NCBI GenBank assembly: GCA_965230425.1
Contig: CBDDKW010000017.1
Location: 54,288 to 118,287 of the forward strand
Direction of reading: 5' to 3'
Length of the DNA stretch: 64,000 bases
DNA from: CBDDKW01 sp965230425
Lineage (GTDB): Bacteria > Pseudomonadota > Gammaproteobacteria > UBA1113
Shown here one piece after another: positions 35,963 to 45,197 of this stretch. The first letter of the stretch is position 1. Every line of letters starts with the position of its first letter. The notes under the pieces are model-generated. The model saw nothing but the letters and a program-made list of their open reading frames with translations. It searched no databases and was not told the DNA's origin. The position numbers and the translations under genes are program-made.

Positions 35963-38149
35963 TCAGCTAGCCTCATACAAATAACACTTTGTCATATGCC
36001 CATCAGTATCGTAGTGGCTGGTCGGGTACTGTTGTTTGCACTGTGACATGGCATGAGGACAGCGTGGGTGAAAATGACAGCCTACTGGCGGGTTTAATGG
36101 CGAAGGTTGCTCACCTAATACGTTCTCATGAGCTTTGTCCTTGCCGGGTATCTTATCGGGTACTGCGGCTAGTAAGGCTTGCGTATAAGGATGCTGTGGC
36201 TGAGTTAAAACTTTAGCAACGCTACCCTGCTCCACAATACGGCCTAGATACATTACAGCCACAGTATCAGCCATATAAGAAACCACTGAAATATCATGAG
36301 TGATAAAGATATAGGTTAATCCATGCTCATTTTGTAATGATTTTAATAAATTTAAAATTTGTGCTTGCACAGAGAGATCTAAAGCACTAGTAGGTTCATC
36401 ACAAACAATTAACTGTGGTTGTACTGCCAAAGCTCGAGCGATACAAATACGCTGGCGCTGACCACCGGAAAATTCATGGGGATAACGGTATTTACTCTCT
36501 AAAGGTAAGCCCACTTGAGTCAATAACTCATCGATGCGATTTAGTCTATCCGGACGTGAGGTAATTAATTTTTGTGCCCTGAGGCCTTCAGCAATAATAT
36601 CCATAACTAACATACGTGGATTTAAAGAAGAAAAAGGATCTTGAAAAATCATTTGAATATCATTACGCAAACTATTCATCTCTTGTTTGGTTAATGATGA
36701 TAGGCAATTATCCTTATAGCAAATACTGCCCTCATGGGGCTTAATTAAATGTAATAAACTGCGCCCTAAGGTTGATTTGCCACAGCCCGATTCACCCACA
36801 ATAGCGAGGGTTTGGCCTTGTTGTAAGTCAATATCAATACCATCCACGGCTTTTACATGGGCTACAGTGCGTTGTAGAATGCCCTTGCGGATGGGGAAAT
36901 AGGTTTTTAAGCCTTGGACGGTGAGTAATGGCGCCGCATTCACGGTAGTCAAATCATCAGGAGATCCCTCACGTTGTTTGGGATGACAGCTCTGCGTTAG
37001 ATACTCTGCTAATTCACTACTATTATTTTCTATATTGCCTTCTAATAAGTTTCTATCATTTCTTGTATCACATTCTAATATGCTGCTGTCATTTCGAGCG
37101 CAGCGAGAAATCTCCCGATGGTTTGACTCATTCGAACCAACAACTCCACCCTCTCGACTATGCACAACACTCGGCTCATACAAATGACAACGCACACGAT
37201 GCTCCTGCACTGCTGTATTAATATAATTCGGCGCTGTACTCGTACACGCATCCCAGGCATAGTGACACCGCTCAGCAAAGCCACAGGCCTGTGGCTGCTT
37301 TAATAAATTTGGCACACAACCTGGGATGACTTCCAATTGTTGGCGACGCTTATCTTGACTGGGCATAGCTGAAAATAATTTTTGACTATAAGGATGCTTT
37401 GGTTCCTTAAAGAATAAATCCACCGCTGCAAACTCGATAATTTTACCAGCATACATCACGGCTACATAATCGGCCATTTCTGCAACCACACCCAAATCAT
37501 GACTAATCAATAAAATTGCCATATTATATTTTGCTTGCATATCACGCATTAATTGCAAAATCTGCGCTTGAATAGTCACATCAAGTGCCGTTGTTGGCTC
37601 ATCAGCAATTAATAAACGTGGCTGTGCAGCTAAACTGATAGCAATCATTACCCGTTGTTTCATACCACCGGACAATTGATGTGGATAATCATGGTAACGC
37701 TGCTCTGGTGCTGGAATACCTGTTTGGTAGAGTAATTCAATCACCGCTGCTTTAATCCCTGCTTTGCCTAAATTACTGTGTTGTTTAAATACTTCAGCAA
37801 TTTGTTCACCAATGGTTAGCACTGGATTTAACGACGTCATAGGCTCTTGGAAAATCATGCCAATATCACGCCCACGGATTGCCTGCATTTGTTTTTCTGA
37901 TAATTGCAGCAAGTCTTGTTGTTGGAAAATAATTTTACTCTCTTTGCTGTAGGCAGTAGAACTGGGCAGCAATTGATTAATTGCCAAGGCTGTCATTGTC
38001 TTACCACAACCAGATTCACCTAATAGGGCTACAGTCTTACCTTCAGGAACATAAAAACTAAGCTCATTAACTGCAAAGCCATAACCTTGCTCAGTGTGTA
38101 AGGCAATGGAGAGATTTTGGATTTGTAGGATTAAATCATTATTAGCCAT
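35963..38149 (-). CDS. Fused double ATPase of a peptide-type ABC transporter (YejF/DppDF-like)
   Basis: About 728 residues with two complete ABC cassettes. The first has GESGCGKTMTAL, signature LSGGMKQRV and Walker B LLIADEPTTAL; the second has GESGCGKSTLG, FSGGQRQRI and LIVCDEPTSAL. Each is followed by the oligopeptide C-terminal domain with Cys clusters (CGFAERCHYAWDAC; HPRCPHAMSQC). It energises the permeases encoded at 39292-41657. The inter-domain linker contains translated mobile repeats (36955-37120). ATG 38149 follows GGATG; another ATG five codons upstream is possible. Confidence 0.93.
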   Translation of the reverse strand: MANNDLILQIQNLSIALHTEQGYGFAVNELSFYVPEGKTVALLGESGCGKTMTALAINQLLPSSTAYSKESKIIFQQQDLLQLSEKQMQAIRGRDIGMIFQEPMTSLNPVLTIGEQIAEVFKQHSNLGKAGIKAAVIELLYQTGIPAPEQRYHDYPHQLSGGMKQRVMIAISLAAQPRLLIADEPTTALDVTIQAQILQLMRDMQAKYNMAILLISHDLGVVAEMADYVAVMYAGKIIEFAAVDLFFKEPKHPYSQKLFSAMPSQDKRRQQLEVIPGCVPNLLKQPQACGFAERCHYAWDACTSTAPNYINTAVQEHRVRCHLYEPSVVHSREGGVVGSNESNHREISRCARNDSSILECDTRNDRNLLEGNIENNSSELAEYLTQSCHPKQREGSPDDLTTVNAAPLLTVQGLKTYFPIRKGILQRTVAHVKAVDGIDIDLQQGQTLAIVGESGCGKSTLGRSLLHLIKPHEGSICYKDNCLSSLTKQEMNSLRNDIQMIFQDPFSSLNPRMLVMDIIAEGLRAQKLITSRPDRLNRIDELLTQVGLPLESKYRYPHEFSGGQRQRICIARALAVQPQLIVCDEPTSALDLSVQAQILNLLKSLQNEHGLTYIFITHDISVVSYMADTVAVMYLGRIVEQGSVAKVLTQPQHPYTQALLAAVPDKIPGKDKAHENVLGEQPSPLNPPVGCHFHPRCPHAMSQCKQQYPTSHYDTDGHMTKCYLYEAS
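36955..37120. repeat. Palindromic element inside the ABC ATPase gene
   Basis: The 36-bp ends are inverted copies of one repeat: 36955-36990 (complement of GTCATCCCAAACAACG...) and 37085-37120 (GTCATTTCGAGCGCAGCG...). In the gene's frame they encode SCHPKQREGSPDD and NHREISRCARND, with a Glu/Asn/Arg-rich spacer between. The insertion sits exactly in the linker between the two ATPase halves and keeps the frame. Confidence 0.85.
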
Positions 38150-38221
38150 GCTGCATCCATGCAATGTCTGTCAAACATCAAGTATACATAACATGGCTAG
38201 TATGGACAAAAAGCCGTATTT

Positions 38222-38345
38222 AAAGAAAGAAATCTCCCCCGCTTGCGGGGGAGTCAGAAGCGCTGGGGTTTCCCAAGGGGAGAGCGCAAGCTCACCTTGG
38301 GTCGCCGTCAGCGCGGGTTTCCCGCGCAGGCGAAATCATACCAGA
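38222..38345 (-). repeat. Multi-hairpin structured repeat, copy C (inverted)
   Basis: Read on the minus strand, ATTTCGCCTGCGCGGG...ACGGCGAC and the ending CCCCCGCAAGCGGGGG line up with copies A and B, with different stem sequences that still pair. The rest of the 38165-38522 gap contains a further CTCGGTCGC/GCGGCCGAG hairpin (38352-38372) and ACAAAAAGCCG duplicated near both ends (38206 and 38490). Confidence 0.75.
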
Positions 38346-38522
38346 AAACAATCTCGGTCGCTTGCGGCCGAGTTGTTGAATAAAACGAGGATTTTTGTTT
38401 ACAGCGAGGCGCTTGTTCTTGTGAGTAGCGGAGTTTATATGAGGAATAAATGAGCAGCGCAACAAGGACAAGCAACACCGCTGTAGACAAAAAGCCGAAG
38501 TTTTATGTTAGGATACGGAGCT

Positions 38523-39314
38523 ATGAAACATACAACCCCAACACAAAAACTAACGCAACTGATCGTACTATGTCTCATCTTTACCGGCATAACAACGGCA
38601 TTTGCCAGGCCTGTTGTCTGGAGACCCATTGCACCAGGCTTGGAATACAGCAAAATGGCAATTCTTGAGGCTGGTGGTCAAGGTTCGATTCATGCTTTTC
38701 GTATCGATTTAAACCAATATCAATTACATTTGACCTTTGCAAAAGATTACCAGCGTGATGCTGCCTCAGTGAAAACCTTAGCAGAGTATGCCCATGCATT
38801 ATTAGCCATTAATGGTGGGTTTTTCTCACCTGCTTACCAACCGTTGGGTTTACGCATCCAAGCGGGTAAAGTTAGAGCGCCACTGAAAAATACTCGTTGG
38901 TGGGGAATTTTTTATATCCAAGATAACCGGCCTTACATCGTTTCTCAACGCCAATATCACTATAATCGCCGCATTCAATTTGCCGTGCAATCCGGGCCTC
39001 GCTTAGTAATTAATGGTCGGATCCCTAATTTAAAACATAATTTTGATGAGCGTAGTGCCGTCGGCATCACCACAAATGGCAAAATTATTTTAGCTGCTAC
39101 GGAGAATGTGCCGATTACTACTAGACAGTTAGCGGATATCTTCAAACGTAGCAACCGTGATGGTGGCTATAATTGCCCTAATGCGATTAATCTCGATGGT
39201 GGTAGTTCTTCACAACTCTATGCGCGTATGCCTGGTTTTAGCTTACATGTGCCAAACTTCAGTGCAGTTACTGATGCAATTACTGTAACGCCTATTCAGA
39301 GCCAGAATGCGTAA
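38523..39314 (+). CDS. Phosphodiester glycosidase (NAGPA) family protein, exported
   Basis: A 263-residue protein with a signal peptide (LTQLIVLCLIFTGITTAFA) and the NAGPA/DUF2233 core: ALLAINGGFFSPAYQP, FAVQSGPRLVINGRIP, ERSAVGITTNGKI and AINLDGGSSSQLYA. Members include the enzyme uncovering mannose-6-phosphate diesters and bacterial cell-envelope proteins such as YigE. A periplasmic glycosidase is likely, substrate unknown. ATG 38523 follows GGAG. It converges on, and overlaps by 23 bp, the permease gene. Confidence 0.9.
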   Translation: MKHTTPTQKLTQLIVLCLIFTGITTAFARPVVWRPIAPGLEYSKMAILEAGGQGSIHAFRIDLNQYQLHLTFAKDYQRDAASVKTLAEYAHALLAINGGFFSPAYQPLGLRIQAGKVRAPLKNTRWWGIFYIQDNRPYIVSQRQYHYNRRIQFAVQSGPRLVINGRIPNLKHNFDERSAVGITTNGKIILAATENVPITTRQLADIFKRSNRDGGYNCPNAINLDGGSSSQLYARMPGFSLHVPNFSAVTDAITVTPIQSQNA

Positions 39315-40677
39315 CACGCGGGTCAAAGGCATCGCGTAACGTATCAGCAAATAAATTTGCCGCTAAAACAAAAGTGAACATGAATACAAAAGCTGAAAGT
39401 AGTGGCCACCAAACAATAGGCTCTCGGGCTAATTCTAAACGTGCACCATCAATAATATTCCCCCAACTCATGGTGGTTGGATCCACACCCACTCCCACAT
39501 AAGTCAGCACAGCTTCTGCTAAAACCAAATTACTAAAATCTAAAGCAATGGTGATCAACACAATATGCATTAAATTTGGCAGCACATGGCGATTCAAAAT
39601 CGTAAACCAGTTTACGCCTAAGGCTTTGGCCGCGGAAATATAATCCAACTCGCGTAGTTTTAAGGTTTCAGCGCGTAACACTCGACATAAATTCGTCCAA
39701 CTGGTGATTCCTAAAATTACACACAAAGCAACTAAGCGCGCATCAGCTCGCGAAGCGACAGTCTGGAAGACATCAGGATGGTTCGCTATATAGACCTGAA
39801 TCGATAAAATTGCTGCCGCAATTAATAACACGCCCGGGATCGAACTTAATGTGGTATAAATATACTGAATAATATCATCGAGCCAACCACCAAAATACCC
39901 TGCCATGGTCCCTAATAATAATGCAAACGGCAGCATAACTAAGGTGGTAATAGTGCCAATTAACAAACCTGTGCGAATGCTTTTTATTGCCGCATACAGC
40001 ACATCCGCACCAACTTTATCGGTACCTAATATATGATAATTTTGTGATATATTATGAATCAATACTGCAAGACTGAATAACACTAGGGCAATGATATACA
40101 TTGACCTTAAAGGATAAGCAGATTTACCTTGGGCAAAACGCTGCATAGCTTTCACTAAGCCCTGTTTTTTATTCCACTGAATAATTTCACAGAATAATAA
40201 CAATAAAACAATGGCAAAAACGCCGATCTGTAATATTGATTTTACTAGCAGTGATTGCACACTTTTGCCGTTCGTATATTTTAAGGCTGGATAATCACGA
40301 ATAATCTGTCCATCGGCAGTTCTGATGGATTCTTTACTATAAAGCTTTGAGGCAAATGGCGCTGAGTATGTTTTTTCGTCATTCTGCCCCATAGGCGCAA
40401 GTGCACGATCTAAGACACTGTGTACTTGGGTAGAATAATGGCTATGACCATTAACTTCTGGTAAACGCGCGCGATAATGCATAGAGTCACTCAAAGCGAT
40501 CACCACAAAGGCACAAATAATCATAAAGGTTGACATGCCGATGCTTGATTTAAACACTTGACTCCAGGATTTACGTAAATGTCGTTGCCGACTGCTATAT
40601 ATTGCAAGACCAATCACAGCCACAATCAATATATACAAAAGAATATCTGACAGTAAAAAAACCGGTTTAACTAACAT
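39292..40677 (-). CDS. ABC transporter permease (OppC/YejE-like)
   Basis: About 461 residues, an inner-membrane subunit of the peptide-type importer. It has several N-terminal membrane segments, a ~90-residue polar insert, and the conserved permease core with the EAA loop (LRELDYISAAKALGVNWFTILNRHVLPN). A TTG at 40683 could add two residues. The start overlaps the upstream permease stop. Longer than standard OppC (~300) because of N-terminal additions. Confidence 0.9.
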   Translation of the reverse strand: MLVKPVFLLSDILLYILIVAVIGLAIYSSRQRHLRKSWSQVFKSSIGMSTFMIICAFVVIALSDSMHYRARLPEVNGHSHYSTQVHSVLDRALAPMGQNDEKTYSAPFASKLYSKESIRTADGQIIRDYPALKYTNGKSVQSLLVKSILQIGVFAIVLLLLFCEIIQWNKKQGLVKAMQRFAQGKSAYPLRSMYIIALVLFSLAVLIHNISQNYHILGTDKVGADVLYAAIKSIRTGLLIGTITTLVMLPFALLLGTMAGYFGGWLDDIIQYIYTTLSSIPGVLLIAAAILSIQVYIANHPDVFQTVASRADARLVALCVILGITSWTNLCRVLRAETLKLRELDYISAAKALGVNWFTILNRHVLPNLMHIVLITIALDFSNLVLAEAVLTYVGVGVDPTTMSWGNIIDGARLELAREPIVWWPLLSAFVFMFTFVLAANLFADTLRDAFDPRVTHSGSE

Positions 40678-40679
40678 AA

Positions 40680-41657
40680 TCAAGATATCCTTATTCTAGG
40701 ATCGACTAAGGGATAGGATAGATCCGTTAGCAATAAACCAATGATATACAACACTGCACCGAGAAATACCATGGATCGCACAATAGCAAAATCCTGTTGT
40801 TGAATAGCATCGATAGTATAACTCCCCAGACCTGGAATACCGAAGAAAGACTCCATGAGCAAGCTACCTAAGAATAAACTGGGTATAATCACCACCACCC
40901 CAGTAAGAATAGGAATCATGCCATTTTTTAAGACATGTTTAAAAATTACCGCTACTTCTGATAATCCCTTTGCCTTTGCTGTCTTTACATAGTCCTTACC
41001 CACCTCTTCCAGAAAAATGGTCCGATACCAGCGCGAGCCAGTACCAATACCTGCAACCACAGAAATCGCCACGGGTAAAATTAAAAACTTTATCGCTTGC
41101 CAGCCATAGTCGTAACCAGAAATAGGCACCAAGCCTAAAGTCTTACCCACAAAATATTGGCCAATAATAATGTAAAACAAACCGGATACTGACATCATGA
41201 TGATACACAATAATACCCCACCCATTTCCAAGTAACTGCCACGGAATAACACCATCAATAAGGCAAAAGTAATATTTACCATCAGTCCAATTAATAATAC
41301 CGGTACCGCCAAGGCTAAACTAGGCCACATGCGTTGCAAAATATCATGATTAATATCCCTACCTGCATCTGAGGCACCAAACTTAAAGGCAAATAAGGCT
41401 AAAGATTTTTGATAAAATAAGGTATCTGTCAGTTTAGCTGTGCCTTCGCTTGAGGCATTATAAAATAAAGGCTCATCATAACCATGGGCATGTTTCCAAC
41501 TATCAATAGCCGCCTGGGAAATATATTTTTCACCTAAGTGAGCGCGGGCCATATCGTCAGGTGTATTCACTGAAAAGAACAACAAAAAAGTAATTAAATT
41601 AACCCCAATTAATACTGGGATAGCATAGAGTAGACGCCGACAAATATAACTAAACAT
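40680..41657 (-). CDS. ABC transporter permease (OppB/YejB-like)
   Basis: A 325-residue inner-membrane permease. It starts with the typical RRLLYAIPVLIGVNLITFLLF, has a soluble stretch to ~105, then five segments with the EAA loop DYVKTAKAKGLSEVAVIFKHVLKN, and ends YPLVDPRIRI as in OppB/DppB. It lies one base after the binding-protein stop and is coupled to the second permease. Confidence 0.93.
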   Translation of the reverse strand: MFSYICRRLLYAIPVLIGVNLITFLLFFSVNTPDDMARAHLGEKYISQAAIDSWKHAHGYDEPLFYNASSEGTAKLTDTLFYQKSLALFAFKFGASDAGRDINHDILQRMWPSLALAVPVLLIGLMVNITFALLMVLFRGSYLEMGGVLLCIIMMSVSGLFYIIIGQYFVGKTLGLVPISGYDYGWQAIKFLILPVAISVVAGIGTGSRWYRTIFLEEVGKDYVKTAKAKGLSEVAVIFKHVLKNGMIPILTGVVVIIPSLFLGSLLMESFFGIPGLGSYTIDAIQQQDFAIVRSMVFLGAVLYIIGLLLTDLSYPLVDPRIRIS

Positions 41658-41658
41658 G

Positions 41659-43821
41659 TTAAACCCGCTTACGTTTGCTTAATAATTTTTTACGATAACC
41701 AATAATCACTGGGACCAGAATAGCCACAATAATCAATAGCCCCACGAGAATAGGCCAATACGTTGGTTGATTCCATGCATGACGTTTTTGCTGACGTGTT
41801 TTGGCATCTATATTGATGTATTTTAAATGATTACGCGCCATCGCATTGGATTTACGCTTTTGATTCCAGTCATGATATAAAACAAAAATTTTTGGATAAA
41901 ATCCCCATAGCATGGGGGAATCTTGTCGCAATATAGCCAGCATTTTATCGATGACTTTTTGTCTGGCTTCACCATTGGGCATATCTTTCATTTGTAAGAA
42001 CAAGCGATCATATTCAGGGTTGACATAATTTACTACATTTTCGCCACTATATTTTACCTTGCCATTTGGACCATAAAATAAAAACAAAAAATTCTCAGGA
42101 TCGGGGTAATCTGCATTCCAACCGAATAAAAATACTTGGGCGTTACCGGTTCTTAATTTATCTTGAAAACGGTTATATTGGGTTGCGCGCACATGTAATT
42201 GCACCCCAAGCTTGGCAAATTGCTTACGCATCCAATCAAAACGCGCGCGCTCATCAGGGCCACCGCCACCAACCGCTTCGTAGTTAATTACTAAAGGTTT
42301 GCCTGTTTTACTATTGATGCCATTGGGATAACCAGCCTCAGCTAATAATTGTTTAGCATAAGCAAGCGACTTACGTTGTGGATGACCGTTGCGCCACTGA
42401 TAAACATAGGGATTAATACCATCCTCACCCTCGCGATTGCCGAATATGCCAGGCGGTAAGGGGCTTTGCGCGGCAATACCGCGTCCATTCAAAAAGATTG
42501 AAATAAATTCATCAAAATCGACCGCAATCCCCAGTGCTTGGCGCAATTTCTTGGCTTGTTCAGTATAACCACCCACCGTGGGATCCATCATGTTAAATCC
42601 TAAGTAAAATACGCTAGGTTCTACACTGGTGGTTAAACGGATCCCCTTGGCCTTAATATCTGGGGTTAAATCAGGATTGCCATCAGCATCTATGGTAATG
42701 GCTTGGTCAAAACTATCAGAGGAAATACCCGATTGATCATAGTAGCCTTGCAGAAATTTATTCCAATAAGGAATACTTTCTTTCTCTAAATTAAAAATGA
42801 ATTTATCCACGAAGGGTAAAGGTTTTCCCGCATTGGCTAATAAACCTGCAGCAAAATCTCCCGGCTCACCTTCACTAGGAAATGTCTCACCATGAAAATT
42901 AGGATTGCGTGATAACACCATTTGTCGATTCGGATTATTTTTTGTCAACATATATGGGCCGGTGCCTACAGGGTACCAATCAAAACTGATATTTTTTTTC
43001 TGCAAACCTGGCTGTGAATAAAATCTATCGGCTTCCCAGGGAATAGGCGCAAAAAACGGCATTGCCAACCAATACTTGAATTGTGGGTACTTACCTTTTA
43101 CCTTCACTTGAAAATGCTCATCATCGATAACTTTAACTCCGGCCAGATCAAAATTGCGCAAATCAAGAAACTGGCCATTAGCCTGTTGTGCATCTAATTG
43201 CTTTTCATAATCAGCCAAGCCCACAATATGTGCCTGCATCAAACCCTTAATAGGCGATTGAACTTTTGGGCTCGCCAAGCGTTTAATTTGATATACGTAA
43301 TCTGCCGCAGTTAATTCTCGTGTACCCTGCTGAGTAAAATCGCTGAGTTTATTGATATTTTTTAATTGAGCTGAACTTAAATCGTGATAAAGATAATGCC
43401 CCTGTTCATCTTTCGCAAAGGCCGGATGCGGTTGATACATAATTCCAGGCTTAATATAAATATCGTAAATGCTATATGCCACCTGGTCTGCAGCAGCATC
43501 TGCTGGTAGACGGTTGTTATGCTTATCATAATATTCAGGTTCAGGCACAGATTTAGCAGTGAGTGGCGCTAAAGCATAAGGACGTTTTAAATAATGATAC
43601 TGCAGGGGTGGCTCATAGACTTGCGCGGTAAAGATAGCTTCATTGGCAGCATAGGAACGTGCGGGGTCCAACGTCTTGGGTGACTCAGTAAACACAGAGT
43701 AAAAATAATTACTGTCTTTATCTTGTTTAGGGTGAGGATTATTCCAAGGATGCTTATCACAGGCGGTTGTGCTGATTACGCATAATAATGCTGCTATTAA
43801 ATATATAATTCGCCTGAGCAC
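41659..43821 (-). CDS. Peptide-type ABC substrate-binding protein with C-terminal membrane anchor
   Basis: A 720-residue SBP_bac_5 (OppA/YejA-like) protein. It has a signal peptide ending ISTTAC (atypical lipobox). The core runs from ESPKTLDPARSYAANEA through KNPNRQMVLSRNPNFHGE-type segments, GWNADYPDPENFLFLFYGPN and ending near MLAILRQDSPMLWGFYP. Unusually, a C-terminal membrane helix (YWPILVGLLIIVAILVPVIIGY) followed by KKLLSKRKRV would tether it to the inner membrane. It heads the transporter operon. The ligand is probably peptides, not proven. Confidence 0.92.
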   Translation of the reverse strand: MLRRIIYLIAALLCVISTTACDKHPWNNPHPKQDKDSNYFYSVFTESPKTLDPARSYAANEAIFTAQVYEPPLQYHYLKRPYALAPLTAKSVPEPEYYDKHNNRLPADAAADQVAYSIYDIYIKPGIMYQPHPAFAKDEQGHYLYHDLSSAQLKNINKLSDFTQQGTRELTAADYVYQIKRLASPKVQSPIKGLMQAHIVGLADYEKQLDAQQANGQFLDLRNFDLAGVKVIDDEHFQVKVKGKYPQFKYWLAMPFFAPIPWEADRFYSQPGLQKKNISFDWYPVGTGPYMLTKNNPNRQMVLSRNPNFHGETFPSEGEPGDFAAGLLANAGKPLPFVDKFIFNLEKESIPYWNKFLQGYYDQSGISSDSFDQAITIDADGNPDLTPDIKAKGIRLTTSVEPSVFYLGFNMMDPTVGGYTEQAKKLRQALGIAVDFDEFISIFLNGRGIAAQSPLPPGIFGNREGEDGINPYVYQWRNGHPQRKSLAYAKQLLAEAGYPNGINSKTGKPLVINYEAVGGGGPDERARFDWMRKQFAKLGVQLHVRATQYNRFQDKLRTGNAQVFLFGWNADYPDPENFLFLFYGPNGKVKYSGENVVNYVNPEYDRLFLQMKDMPNGEARQKVIDKMLAILRQDSPMLWGFYPKIFVLYHDWNQKRKSNAMARNHLKYINIDAKTRQQKRHAWNQPTYWPILVGLLIIVAILVPVIIGYRKKLLSKRKRV

Positions 43822-44086
43822 ATCTCATCCTTGAGTATGTTGTTGATTTAATTGTTACTATACATGGCGGATAACAAAATGTCCCGTTATGCCACCAGCC
43901 ACATATCGCTATCCCACAACTTTAGACACCATCATCCAGCGAAATCCAATAATCTCATGATTTTAATATAATTTTAACCTTTTAGCGCATTTCGCTAAGG
44001 TAATACATGCAATCTATTTGACCCCTGCTGAAATCTCCGTACAATGGCATCTCATCGACAAAATCAACTTTTATGAGGATTACATC

Positions 44087-44878
44087 ATGGGATTTTTAGC
44101 TGGTAAACGTGTTCTAATCGCTGGGTTGGCCAGTAATCGTTCAATTGCTTACGGTATTGCCCAAGCCATGCACCGTGAAGGTGCTGAATTAGCTTTCACC
44201 TACGTGAACGAACGGTTTAAAGAGCGTGTAGAAGAAATGGCCAAAGACTTCAACTCCAGCATTTGCCTTCCCTGTGATGTCACTAAAGATGAAGAAATCA
44301 CCGAAATGTTCAAACTATTAGGCGAACACTGGGATGGATTAGATACAATTGTACATTCAATTGCCTTTGCTCCTGCGGATCAACTGGAAGGTGATTATTT
44401 AGACAATATCAATCGCGAAGGTTTTAAACTTGCACACGATATCAGTAGCTACAGCTTAGCTGCACTTGCCAAAGCCGGTTATCCAATGATGGAAGGCCGT
44501 AATGGTTCTATTGTGACAATGTCCTACCTCGGCGCGGAAAAAGCAGTCCCCTATTACAATGTAATGGGTGTTGCTAAAGCCAGTTTAGAAGCTAACGTAC
44601 GTTATCTTGCCGCCAGCATGGGACCACGAGGTATTCGTGTTAATGCAGTATCAGCCGGCCCTATTAAAACACTGTCTGCTGCCGGCATTAAAAACTTCCG
44701 TAAAATGCTTAGTTACAATGAAAAAGTCACCCCAATGCGTGATAATGTCACTCAAGAACAAGTAGGCGACGTTGCCGCATTCCTCTGCTCTGATTTAGCA
44801 GCAGGCGTTACTGGTGAAGTTGTGCATGTGGATGCTGGCTTCCATATTCTTGCCATGGGTGAATTAGCCGTTGGCTAG
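44087..44878 (+). CDS. fabI: Enoyl-[acyl-carrier-protein] reductase (NADH), FabI
   Basis: Catalyses the last reduction in type II fatty acid elongation and is the triclosan target. A 263-residue SDR protein: GLASNRSIAYGIAQAM (NAD motif of FabI), HSIAFAPADQLEGDY, and the catalytic Tyr-x6-Lys in YYNVMGVAKASLE, ending with GEVVHVDAGFH. ATG 44087 is preceded by TGAGGA; the frame is open further upstream, but that start is untypical. Confidence 0.97.
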   Translation: MGFLAGKRVLIAGLASNRSIAYGIAQAMHREGAELAFTYVNERFKERVEEMAKDFNSSICLPCDVTKDEEITEMFKLLGEHWDGLDTIVHSIAFAPADQLEGDYLDNINREGFKLAHDISSYSLAALAKAGYPMMEGRNGSIVTMSYLGAEKAVPYYNVMGVAKASLEANVRYLAASMGPRGIRVNAVSAGPIKTLSAAGIKNFRKMLSYNEKVTPMRDNVTQEQVGDVAAFLCSDLAAGVTGEVVHVDAGFHILAMGELAVG

Positions 44879-44941
44879 AAAAACTCTACTAACCAAGTAA
44901 TTATCCACCGCTAATCATTTCTCTAATTACTGTTTAGGCTA

Positions 44942-44966
44942 TCACCCCGCAGCACATGCGGGGTGA
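44942..44966. terminator. GC-rich hairpin after fabI
   Basis: TCACCCCGCA-GCACA-TGCGGGGTGA is a perfect 10-bp stem ~65 bp after the fabI stop. It lacks a T-run and resembles the last hairpin of the multi-hairpin repeat (CCCGCAGCAAGCTGCGGG), so it may be a solo repeat unit used as a 3' end. Confidence 0.55.
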
Positions 44967-45055
44967 ATAAATAAGACAATACAACACTAATCACCACATC
45001 TCTACGATTTATTTAAGCCGAATATGCTGTTATCAACTTTTTAAGTCACAAAATT

Positions 45056-45102
45056 TTACGGTAATTTTATCCGTAACAATGGCTGTTTCTGTTGTGTATA
45101 AT
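45056..45102 (+). promoter_or_regulatory. Palindromic activator site and promoter of the Rab-like gene
   Basis: TTACGGT-N7-TCCGTAA (45056-45076) is followed 20 bp later by a perfect TATAAT (45097-45102). The spacing palindrome-to--10 and the distance from palindrome centre to ATG (132 bp) are identical to those of the LuxR-type gene, though the intervening sequences are unrelated. No -35 consensus is present, as expected for an activator-dependent promoter. Confidence 0.7.
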
Positions 45103-45197
45103 GTGCACATATTTATTGGCTATATTGAGCCACAAACACCATGATGGCTAGCAACAGTGCTTTTACTATAACAATAACTTAATCAGTGGAGACAACA

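Noticed and set aside
38308..38653. Small minus-strand open frames around 38.3-38.65 kb
   Set aside because: They consist of hairpin-repeat DNA or the antisense of the NAGPA gene; no coding signal of their own.
43962..43978. Second PmrA-box-like repeat (TTTAAT-N5-TTTAAC) before fabI
   Set aside because: The region is extremely AT-rich, the match lacks the C of the half-site, and fabI is not an expected target; likely chance.
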